Source: Novosphingobium sp. 18050 (GTDB lineage: Bacteria; Pseudomonadota; Alphaproteobacteria; Sphingomonadales; Sphingomonadaceae). Taken from it: a DNA stretch of 64,000 bases. The stretch is from the NCBI RefSeq assembly GCF_902706195.1, contig NZ_CACSJO010000013.1, positions 1 to 64,000 of the forward strand. The letters run 5' to 3'. Of the stretch, positions 17,746 through 24,370 are shown in pieces. Within the stretch, counting starts at the first letter, position 1. Each line of letters begins with the position of its first letter. The notes under the pieces are model-generated. The model was given only the letters and a program-made list of their open reading frames with translations. It was not told the origin of the DNA and did not search any database. A program made the translations under genes and the position numbers.

Positions 17746-19907
17746 ACGTAGCCGCCATGTCCCTCTCGGTGCCGCTTGGGTCGCCTTTGCAGGAACCCCT
17801 GATCGACAGCCGTTTCACCGTCCCGGGGATCCGCTGTGCCGGGTGCATCGGCAAGATCGAGCGCGGCCTTGCCGCCGTTCCGGGTATCGCCTCGGCCCGC
17901 GTGAACTTCTCGGCAAAGCGCGTCGCCGTCAGCCATGCCCGGACCCTGGATGCGGACGAAATACTCGAAGAACTTCGCAAACTCGGCTTCGAGGCCGAAC
18001 GCGCCGCCGACAAACCGCTCGCCCCAGACGATGCGGAGACAAAGCGTCTGATGCGCGCGCTCGCCGTGGCCGGCTTCGGTATGATGAACATCATGCTGTT
18101 CTCGGTATCGGTATGGTCCGGCGCGGACCTTGTGACGCGTGAGATGTTCCACTGGCTCAGCGCCCTGATCGCGATTCCGGTCATCGCCTACTCGGGCCGC
18201 CCGTTCTTCGCCTCGGCGTTGATGGCGCTGCGCTACAGGCGCACGAACATGGACGTGCCGATCTCCATCGGTGTCCTGCTAGCCACCGGCATGAGCCTCT
18301 ACGAGACGGTTACAGGTGGTGAACACGCCTATTTCGACGGCGCGGTGATGCTTCTGTTCTTCCTCCTCGCCGGCCGCGCTCTGGACGCGATGATGCGCGG
18401 CCGTGCCCGCTCGGGCATTGCTGCGCTGCTGGGGCGCATGGGCCGGGGCGCGCAAGTCGTGCAGGACGGCGGCGCCGCCCGCTATGTCGAGGCCGAGCGG
18501 CTGGCCCCCGGCATGGTCATGCTGGTGGCCGCCGGCGAGGCCTTGGCGGCGGACGGCGAGATCGTCGAAGGCCGCACCAGCATCGACGCTTCGATGCTCA
18601 CCGGCGAAAGCGAGGCGCGCCCGGCCCAATCCGGCGACATCGTTCATGCCGGCATGATAAACCTCGGAAATCCGGTGCGCGTGCGCATCACGGCGGCGGC
18701 GCAGGACACCGCCATCGCCGACATAGCGCGGCTGATGGATGAGGCCGGGCAGTCCCGCTCGCGCTATGTGCGCGTCGCCGACCGGGCCGCGCGGCTCTAT
18801 GCTCCGGCGGTCCACACGCTGGCGTTCCTGAGCTTCTGCGGCTGGATGCTGGCTGGAGCCGGGGTGTACCATGCGCTGACGATTGCGACGGCGGTGCTCA
18901 TCATCACCTGCCCCTGCGCGCTGGGGCTGGCGGTGCCGGCGGCGCAAGTCGTGGCGGCGGGCGCGCTGATGAAGCGCGGGCTGCTGATCAAGGACGGCTC
19001 GGCGCTGGAACGCCTTGCCGAAGCCGATGAAGTGCTGCTCGACAAGACCGGCACCCTGACGCTGGGAGAGCCGCGCCCGGCCAACCTCAAGGCGCTCGGC
19101 CCCCGCTGGCGCGCCATCGCGCTGGGGCTGGCGCAGGCAAGTCGCCATCCGCTGAGCCGTGGCCTTGCCCGCGCCCTGCGCGAAGACGGCACCGAACCCG
19201 CCTCGATCGAGGGTATCTCGGAAACCGCCGGAACCGGCATGAGCGGCAGGATCGATGGTGTGGACGTGGCCCTGCTGCGGCCCGAGGCGGAGACGGCGGG
19301 CCTGGCGGTGGACCTGCTCGTCGGCGGCTTTCGCACCCGGATCGCCTTCGCCGACCCTCTGCGCCCCGACGTGCGCGAGACGCTGGCCGCGCTGAACGCG
19401 CAGGGCCTGCGCGCCGCCATAGCCTCGGGCGACCGGGTAGAGGCGGTGGGCGTGGTCGCCCGCGACCTCGGCCTGTTCGCTGCCGCCGGCATGACTCCGG
19501 CCGACAAGCTGGCACTGCTCGAACGCCGTGCGGCGATGGGCCGCAAGGTGCTGATGGTCGGCGATGGGCTGAACGACGGCCCGGCGCTGGCCGGTGCCCA
19601 CGTTTCCATCGCGCCGGGCGGGGCGAGCGACGTTTCGCAGCAGGCCGCCGACGCGGTCTTCGTAGGCGCGGCGCTGATGCCGGTGGCGCTGGCGGTCCGC
19701 GTCGGACGCGCGACCATGCGGGTGGTGCGCCAGAACTTCGCGGTGGCGGTGGTATACAACGTGCTGGCGGTGCCGCTGGCGATTGCGGGCTTCGTGACGC
19801 CGCTGGTCGCGGCGCTGGCGATGTCGGGTAGTTCGCTTCTGGTCGTCGGCAATTCGCTGCGGCTGGCGCGCGCCGCTGAAGCGTGCGGCGGAAAGGGCGC
19901 GGTATGA
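17742..19907 (+). CDS. ccoI: Copper-exporting P1B-ATPase CcoI/FixI
   Basis: Supplies copper to the periplasm for the CuB site of cbb3 oxidase. An N-terminal heavy-metal domain carries GIRCAGCIGKIE. The transport signature CPC is at 390-392 (ITCPCALGLA), the phosphorylated Asp434 in DKTGT, with TGES and SRHPLSRG motifs and GDGLNDGPAL in the hinge. 721 residues from the GTG that overlaps ccoH; an ATG at 17757 is the alternative. Eight helices are expected for the class. Its stop overlaps the ccoS start. Confidence 0.95.
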   Translation: MNVAAMSLSVPLGSPLQEPLIDSRFTVPGIRCAGCIGKIERGLAAVPGIASARVNFSAKRVAVSHARTLDADEILEELRKLGFEAERAADKPLAPDDAETKRLMRALAVAGFGMMNIMLFSVSVWSGADLVTREMFHWLSALIAIPVIAYSGRPFFASALMALRYRRTNMDVPISIGVLLATGMSLYETVTGGEHAYFDGAVMLLFFLLAGRALDAMMRGRARSGIAALLGRMGRGAQVVQDGGAARYVEAERLAPGMVMLVAAGEALAADGEIVEGRTSIDASMLTGESEARPAQSGDIVHAGMINLGNPVRVRITAAAQDTAIADIARLMDEAGQSRSRYVRVADRAARLYAPAVHTLAFLSFCGWMLAGAGVYHALTIATAVLIITCPCALGLAVPAAQVVAAGALMKRGLLIKDGSALERLAEADEVLLDKTGTLTLGEPRPANLKALGPRWRAIALGLAQASRHPLSRGLARALREDGTEPASIEGISETAGTGMSGRIDGVDVALLRPEAETAGLAVDLLVGGFRTRIAFADPLRPDVRETLAALNAQGLRAAIASGDRVEAVGVVARDLGLFAAAGMTPADKLALLERRAAMGRKVLMVGDGLNDGPALAGAHVSIAPGGASDVSQQAADAVFVGAALMPVALAVRVGRATMRVVRQNFAVAVVYNVLAVPLAIAGFVTPLVAALAMSGSSLLVVGNSLRLARAAEACGGKGAV

Positions 19908-20053
19908 CGATCCTGGGTTTCCTGATCCCGCTGGCGCTGGCCATGGGGCTGGCGGGCCTGTACTTCTTCTTCTGGGCTTCGCGGACCGGCCAGTTCGAAG
20001 ACCTCGACGGCGCCGCCAACCGCATCCTTATCGACGAGGACGGCGAGGGGTGA
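19904..20053 (+). CDS. ccoS: cbb3 oxidase maturation protein CcoS
   Basis: 49 residues with one membrane helix (GFLIPLALAMGLAGLYFFFWASRTGQ) and the family-defining tail GQFEDLDGAANRIL. CcoS is needed for cofactor insertion into cbb3 oxidase. It overlaps ccoI by 4 bases (ATGA), and its own stop overlaps the GTG of the following small gene. Confidence 0.94.
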   Translation: MTILGFLIPLALAMGLAGLYFFFWASRTGQFEDLDGAANRILIDEDGEG

Positions 20054-20274
20054 GACGCATTTTAGCCTTGTTCGGCGCGCTCGCACTGCTGCCGGCGATG
20101 GTCGGCCCGCTGGAGGCGGAGGCGCGCAGCCTGGCCTTACCGCTGTGCGGAGGTACGGCGCTGGCCATCCCCATGCCCGCCCGCGATGCTCCTCCGGGGC
20201 CGCCGCGGGGGCCGTGCTGCGCCAAGGGTTGTTATACGGACGGCAAGCGCAAACGGCTTGATCGATCGCAATGA
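20050..20274 (+). CDS. Small exported Cys-containing protein, function unknown
   Basis: 74 residues starting at a GTG that overlaps the ccoS stop (GTGA), hence probably co-translated with it. An N-terminal signal (RRILALFGALALLPAMVGPLEAEA) is followed by LPLCGGTALAIPMP and a Cys cluster GPCCAKGCYTDGKRKR at the C-terminus. I recall similar short proteins after ccoS in other sphingomonads, but no function. Four Cys in an exported protein beside copper-oxidase assembly genes make a metal or thiol role worth testing; this is inference only. The last bases overlap a possible weak FNR box. Confidence 0.6.
   Translation: MRRILALFGALALLPAMVGPLEAEARSLALPLCGGTALAIPMPARDAPPGPPRGPCCAKGCYTDGKRKRLDRSQ
20258..20271 (+). 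promoter_or_regulatory. Partial FNR-like box before hemN
   Basis: TTGATCGATCGCAA has a perfect left half and a 3-of-5 right half relative to TTGAT-N4-ATCAA. It lies 35 bases ahead of hemN. Anaerobic coproporphyrinogen oxidase genes are classic FNR/FixK targets, but the match is weak. Confidence 0.35.
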
Positions 20275-20305
20275 CCGGGACACCGTTCCGCGCGAAACCG
20301 GCCTC

Positions 20306-21622
20306 ATGACCTGGACCTATCACCCCGAACTGCTGGCGATCCCCGTCCCGCGCTACACTAGCTACCCGACTGCGGCCGAGTTCGGCGGCTCCGTCGGAAC
20401 CCCGCAGCTGGAGGCCGCATTGGCCGGTGCAAGCGACGAAGTCTCGCTCTACGTCCACATCCCGTTCTGCGAGAAAATCTGCTGGTACTGCGGCTGTAAT
20501 ACCAGCGCCGCAGGCCGCAGGGACAGAGTTGCCAGCTATCTGGACGCTCTCCACCGCGAGATCGTGCTTACGGCCGAACGCCTGCCGGACGGAGCCCGGG
20601 TGACGCGCATCGCCTTCGGAGGGGGCAGTCCCAATGGCATTTCGCCGGTCGATTTCGTGCGGCTGGTGGATGCGCTGACCTTGCAGTTCGAGGTATCCAG
20701 CCCGGTGATTTCCGTCGAACTGGACCCGCGCACCCTTGGCCCCGAATGGGCGGATGTGATCGGCACCGTCGGCATTGAGCGGGCCAGCCTGGGCGTCCAG
20801 ACCTTTGCGCCAGGCCTGCAGGCTGCGATAGGCCGCATCCAGCCCACACGCATGATCGAGGAGGCGACGGCCACGCTGCGCAGGGCAGGGGTGAATTCGC
20901 TGAACTTCGACCTGATGTACGGCTTGCCGGGGCAGACGATGGCGCACCTGAGCGAGTCGCTGGAACGCACCGTCGCGCTCGGAGCCGACCGCATCGCCCT
21001 GTTTGGCTATGCCCATGTGCCGCACCTCATCACCCGCCAGCGCAAGATCGACGCCAGCGATTTGCCGGGGGCCGCCGCGCGGTTCGGCATGGCTGCTTTC
21101 GGGTATAAATTCCTGCTGGACGAGGGCTACGTCCCGGTCGGCTTCGATCACTTCGCCCGGCCCGGCGACCCACTGGCGCAGGCGACCCTGACCGGGCACC
21201 TCAAGCGCAATTTTCAGGGCTTCACCGACGATCAGGCACCGGTGCTGCTGGGCCTTGGTGCCTCGGCGATCGGCAGTTTTCCAGACTTGCTTGTCCAGAA
21301 CGAGAAGAACACCGGACGCTATCGCATGATGCTTTCGCAGGAGCGCCTCACCGCCAATCGCGGTATCGTGCGCAGCGCCGAGGACCGCAGGCGAGCTGCG
21401 GTGATAGAGGGGCTGCTGTGCCGGGGCCGGGCGCGGATCGAGCCGGATCTGCGCGCCGAGGCATGGCCGCTGCTCGGCCCCTATCTCGGTGCAGGCCTGT
21501 GCGAGGCGGACGGCGACGATCTGGTGATTCTGCCGGGAGGGCTGCCCTACGCCCGTTCCATCGCGGCGCATTTTGATCCTTATCGCAAGGACTCGCTGCG
21601 CCGTTTCAGCTCGGCCGTCTGA
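20306..21622 (+). CDS. hemN: Oxygen-independent coproporphyrinogen III oxidase
   Basis: A radical-SAM enzyme that converts coproporphyrinogen III to protoporphyrinogen IX without O2, supplying heme when cbb3 oxidase is made. The cluster motif is CEKICWYCGC (Cys55, Cys59, Cys62, with Cys64 as in true HemN), followed by GGGSPNGIS, a GGGTPT-like SAM motif with Ser for Thr and Asn for Thr. The N-terminal PVPRYTSYPTA is the HemN signature. 438 residues, slightly under the 450-460 of E. coli. Longer starts into the upstream small gene were rejected. Its place behind the cco assembly genes fits microaerobic heme supply. Confidence 0.93.
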   Translation: MTWTYHPELLAIPVPRYTSYPTAAEFGGSVGTPQLEAALAGASDEVSLYVHIPFCEKICWYCGCNTSAAGRRDRVASYLDALHREIVLTAERLPDGARVTRIAFGGGSPNGISPVDFVRLVDALTLQFEVSSPVISVELDPRTLGPEWADVIGTVGIERASLGVQTFAPGLQAAIGRIQPTRMIEEATATLRRAGVNSLNFDLMYGLPGQTMAHLSESLERTVALGADRIALFGYAHVPHLITRQRKIDASDLPGAAARFGMAAFGYKFLLDEGYVPVGFDHFARPGDPLAQATLTGHLKRNFQGFTDDQAPVLLGLGASAIGSFPDLLVQNEKNTGRYRMMLSQERLTANRGIVRSAEDRRRAAVIEGLLCRGRARIEPDLRAEAWPLLGPYLGAGLCEADGDDLVILPGGLPYARSIAAHFDPYRKDSLRRFSSAV

Positions 21623-21645
21623 CTGGCATCGGTTACCGCGGCGGC

Positions 21646-21918
21646 CTAGGTCTGCGTATCGAATTCTACCCCGAACAGGTTGTCTTCGCGCCAGCGCACC
21701 AGGCCCCACAGCTCACGTCCGTCCTCCAGCCTCGCGCGCACCACTTCGTTGAGTGCGGGTGGATCGCCCAGTGCGGCCGCGCTCAGCCCGCGCGAGGATA
21801 TGTCGCGTACGATCACGGGGATTTCCGCCCCGCGCGAATTCGTGAGCGCGAAGCGCATGCAGCGCCGCCGACGGCGTTCGCGCAAGTTGGGCGTGGGTCG
21901 GAAACGCAGCTTGTCCAT
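21646..21918 (-). CDS. PilZ-domain protein (c-di-GMP effector candidate)
   Basis: A 90-residue, single PilZ domain. The arginine-rich start RERRRRRCMRF stands where RxxxR contacts c-di-GMP, followed by VRDISSRGLSAAA (D-x-S-x-x-G) and a barrel ending NLFGVEFD. It could act alone on a partner such as a motility or polysaccharide complex. No clear ribosome site was seen before the ATG. A perfect FNR box lies 73 bases upstream (21991-22004). It converges with hemN with a gap of 23 bases. Confidence 0.78.
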   Translation of the reverse strand: MDKLRFRPTPNLRERRRRRCMRFALTNSRGAEIPVIVRDISSRGLSAAALGDPPALNEVVRARLEDGRELWGLVRWREDNLFGVEFDTQT

Positions 21919-21990
21919 TCCGAACGAGGACGGCGGATGCGGCCGTAAATTTAAGGTGATGAAGCAGATTTTCCCAGGAGTTGGGTGGGT

Positions 21991-22004
21991 TTGATCGCGA
22001 TCAA
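21991..22004 (+). promoter_or_regulatory. Perfect FNR box in intergenic region
   Basis: TTGATCGCGATCAA matches the FNR consensus TTGAT-N4-ATCAA at all ten defined bases and is a full palindrome, so it gives no direction. On the plus strand it would place a class II transcription start near 22039, shortly before a hairpin-rich segment ending in a strong terminator. On the minus strand it would place a start near 21956, 38 bases ahead of the PilZ gene. Confidence 0.8.
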
Positions 22005-22038
22005 TGCCGGTACGCGCTGCAAATGCGAAGAACCTTTC

Positions 22039-22142
22039 TGCCGGTCCCGCACCCGCATTCCGTCGCCTGGCGGACCCCAGGGTGCGATCCGCTTCTCCCC
22101 GACTTCGGGCGGCCCACCCTCGTGACGGGCCGCCCCTTTTTT
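22039..22142 (+). ncRNA. Candidate FnrL-controlled small RNA
   Basis: No protein gene runs on the plus strand here, yet the segment has an RNA-gene layout. A perfect FNR box sits 41 bases before the projected start. A 7-bp stem pairs 22048-22054 with 22080-22086, with an inner TCCG/CGGA stem. A pyrimidine-rich unpaired stretch (about 22090-22105, CGCTTCTCCCCGACTT) follows, and then an intrinsic terminator at 22107-22142. The CUUCUCCCC stretch could pair with Shine-Dalgarno sequences, as many alphaproteobacterial small RNAs do. The start is inferred from class II FNR spacing; no good -10 hexamer is visible (GAAGAA with a TGC before it). E. coli FnrS is the functional precedent; no sequence likeness is claimed. 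Confidence 0.45.
22107..22142 (+). terminator. Strong plus-strand intrinsic terminator
   Basis: GGGCGGCCC (22107-22115) pairs with GGGCCGCCC (22127-22135), then C and six T (22137-22142). On the minus strand there is no T tract, so it serves a plus-strand transcript. The nearest plus-strand gene, hemN, ended 485 bases earlier. Confidence 0.85.
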
Positions 22143-22155
22143 CGGCGGATTGCGG

Positions 22156-22185
22156 ACAAAGAAAAGGCGGCCTTGCGAGCCGCCT
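22156..22185 (-). terminator. Terminator of the M23 peptidase gene
   Basis: The 7-bp stem 22165-22171/22179-22185 with a 7-base loop is followed on the minus strand by TTTTCTTTG. It starts 29 bases after the peptidase stop. Confidence 0.75.
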
Positions 22186-22213
22186 CTTCCCCCTCTCAAC
22201 CGGGTGGGGCGGA

Positions 22214-23002
22214 TCAGCCGCCCTTGGCATCGCCATCGTTGGCGGCGATGCCGGTCTGCATGTAAGCCAGCGGGTTAACGGCTTCACCGGAAACGCGCAC
22301 TTCGTAATGGAGGTGTGGGCCGGTCGAATTGCCGGTGCTGCCGACGAAGCCGATCACGTCGCCCTTGTGGACGCGCTGGCCTTCGGCAACGTTGAGGCGC
22401 GACATGTGACCGTAGCGGGTCTGCATGTCACCGCCGTGCTCAAGCGAGATGTAAAGGCCGTAGCCGCTGAACCACGAAGCACGGCTGACGGTGCCGTCAG
22501 CGGTTGCGTAGATCGGCGTGCCGGTCGGCGCGGCGAGATCGACGCCCTTGTGGGCGCGGCGACCGCCGAGAATGGGGTGTTCGCGCATGCCGAAAGTGCT
22601 GGTCATACGCTCTTGCGCGAGGGGGTTGCGCGAAGGAATGGCGACCGAGGCGAAGCTGCCGGCGACGGCGGGCTTGGGCTTGGCGGCGGCGAGGCCGGTT
22701 TCCTCGAAATTCTGCCACGAACTGAAGAGCTGGCGGAACTGTTCGTCCTCACCGCCCGTTACAGACTGGTTGGCGGCCTGTGCGGCGCGCAGCGGAGCAG
22801 AGATATCGGCAGCTGCGGCGCTGCTGTTGGCCATGGCGGGATGTGCGGCCATGGTGAGACCCGCGGCGACGAAGAGACCAGTCACTGCGCGGAACTTGGC
22901 GAAGAATTTCGTTACGACCACTCGCAATACCTTGCTTTCCGCCGCTACCCGCCCAGCAACCTGTGGAGCGCGACGCTGAATTTTGAGCGCGGCCAACTTC
23001 AA
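22214..23002 (-). CDS. M23-family (LytM) peptidoglycan endopeptidase
   Basis: An envelope protein of 262 residues. A basic N-terminus and a signal anchor (AVTGLFVAAGLTMAAHPAMA) precede a linker and a C-terminal LytM domain. Zinc ligands appear in RRAHKGVDLAAPTGTPI (H-x-x-x-D) and GPHLHYEVR (H-x-H), so it is likely an active metallopeptidase rather than an EnvC-like activator. It probably cuts peptide cross-links in peptidoglycan. The first 25 residues before the signal are unusually long and basic, so a start nearer residue 25 is possible. Transcribed alone with its own terminator. Confidence 0.88.
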   Translation of the reverse strand: MKLAALKIQRRAPQVAGRVAAESKVLRVVVTKFFAKFRAVTGLFVAAGLTMAAHPAMANSSAAAADISAPLRAAQAANQSVTGGEDEQFRQLFSSWQNFEETGLAAAKPKPAVAGSFASVAIPSRNPLAQERMTSTFGMREHPILGGRRAHKGVDLAAPTGTPIYATADGTVSRASWFSGYGLYISLEHGGDMQTRYGHMSRLNVAEGQRVHKGDVIGFVGSTGNSTGPHLHYEVRVSGEAVNPLAYMQTGIAANDGDAKGG

Positions 23003-23087
23003 GCGTGAAGTCGCCGTGCCTTAGGTTTTGGAGATCGTCGGAACCCCCCGCCGTCTCGTGAGCATGACTTATGCCGTTAGCTTTCGC

Positions 23088-23882
23088 TCAGGCAAGCCCT
23101 GTATACAGATCGCGCGACAAACCGGCAGCGAGGCGCGCCGAGTCGTTGAACGGCGGTTTCAGGTTGCCGCGAAAGTAACGAAAAACCAAGGATTTCCACC
23201 GCTCTGAGGGGTCTTCGCCCAACCGTTCGGCAAGGTCGGTGAAATGAATTGAGCCGAATCGAACATGGCGAATTTCATCGTCAAGGATTCGCTCCAGGAT
23301 GCGCGCGCCGCGCTCGTCACCGGCCGTACGCACCCGTTCCAGCATGGCCGGAGTGACGTCGAGGCCGCGCGCTTCCAGCACCATCGGCACCACCGCAAGA
23401 CGGGCTGCGACGTCGTTTCGGGTGTCATGGGCGTAAGTCCACAACCCGTCATGAGCAGGCAGGGCGCCGTAATGGCTGCCCAATGTATGCAGATGACGTT
23501 CCAGCAGGGCGAAATGCATCGCTTCGTCCGCTGCAACGCTGAGGAAATCGCCGACGAAGGCGGGCCCCATTTCGGCGCCGAAACGCCCCGCCATGTCGAG
23601 CGCAAGGTCGATCGCCACGAACTCGATGTGGGCGAGGGCGTGCCACAAGGCGATGCGCCCGCGCTCGGACCCGGCCTTGCCACGCTTGGGCATCTTGCCG
23701 GGCAGCAGCAGTTCGGGCCTGTCCGGGCGGCCGGGCGTTTCGGGCATCACGGCGTCAAAGGCGAAGGCCAGCCTGTTCAGCCGCCAGTCGCGCGCGACTT
23801 TTCGCGCGGCCATCGCCTTGGCCCGGGGATCGCGCTGGCACAGCGCGGCCCGGATCGCGGCGGCAACGGTGGGCTGCTTCAC
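23088..23882 (-). CDS. DUF455 ferritin-like protein
   Basis: 264 residues of the DUF455 family, an all-helical ferritin-like fold. Conserved carboxylate/histidine pairs that could hold a di-metal site are visible: HIEFVAIDLALD, DEAMHFALLERHL and LDDEIRHVRFG. The reaction is not known. The gene begins at a GTG overlapping the bcp stop (GTGA), so it is translated with bcp and glnE; the link with a peroxidase suggests an oxidative-stress or iron-related job (inference). Confidence 0.85.
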   Translation of the reverse strand: MKQPTVAAAIRAALCQRDPRAKAMAARKVARDWRLNRLAFAFDAVMPETPGRPDRPELLLPGKMPKRGKAGSERGRIALWHALAHIEFVAIDLALDMAGRFGAEMGPAFVGDFLSVAADEAMHFALLERHLHTLGSHYGALPAHDGLWTYAHDTRNDVAARLAVVPMVLEARGLDVTPAMLERVRTAGDERGARILERILDDEIRHVRFGSIHFTDLAERLGEDPSERWKSLVFRYFRGNLKPPFNDSARLAAGLSRDLYTGLA

Positions 23883-24370
23883 AGGGCTTTCGCGGCCTCC
23901 AGCACCTTGGCGGCGTGGTCCTTGACCTTCACTTTGTCCCAGACCTGAGCGATCTTGCCGTCCGGCCCGATCAGGTAAGTGGTGCGGACCATGCCCATGT
24001 AAGTACGGCCGTAGTTCTGCTTTTCGGTCCAGATGCCGAGCGCGTCGGACAGGCCGTTTTCCTCGGCATCGCTGGCGAGCGGGGCGGTGAGGTCGTGCTT
24101 GGCGATGAAGTTCTGGTGCTTCTTTGCCGAATCCTTGCTGACGCCCAGCAGCGCGGTGCCGGCGGCTTCGAATTCGGCCTTGAGGGCGGAGAATTCGATG
24201 TTTTCGGTGGTGCAGCCCGGCGTGCTGTCCTTGGGGTAGAAGAACATCACCAGTTTGCGCCCGGCGAAGTCAGACGCCTTCACACTGCCGCCTTCGGGTG
24301 TTTCCATGGCGATGTCGGGGAAAGCGTCGCCGACGTGCGGGCGGCCCTGAGAGCTGGTGGCGGTTGTCAT
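23879..24370 (-). CDS. bcp: Bcp/PrxQ-type thioredoxin-dependent peroxiredoxin
   Basis: 163 residues with the peroxiredoxin active site FFYPKDSTPGCTTENIEF (peroxidatic Cys) and the downstream VRTTYLIGPDGKI. Most Bcp proteins have a resolving Cys five residues after the peroxidatic one; here that place is Ile/Glu and no other Cys exists in the protein, so it should work as a 1-Cys enzyme with an external thiol. It reduces alkyl and hydrogen peroxides in the cytosol. The start overlaps the glnE stop (ATGA). Confidence 0.94.
   Translation of the reverse strand: MTTATSSQGRPHVGDAFPDIAMETPEGGSVKASDFAGRKLVMFFYPKDSTPGCTTENIEFSALKAEFEAAGTALLGVSKDSAKKHQNFIAKHDLTAPLASDAEENGLSDALGIWTEKQNYGRTYMGMVRTTYLIGPDGKIAQVWDKVKVKDHAAKVLEAAKAL

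Noticed and set aside
18797..21709. A 970-codon open frame on the minus strand over ccoI, ccoS and hemN
   Set aside because: It is antisense to three clearly recognisable genes and reads as Arg/Ser/Pro-rich low-complexity sequence, the usual shadow of high-GC coding DNA.
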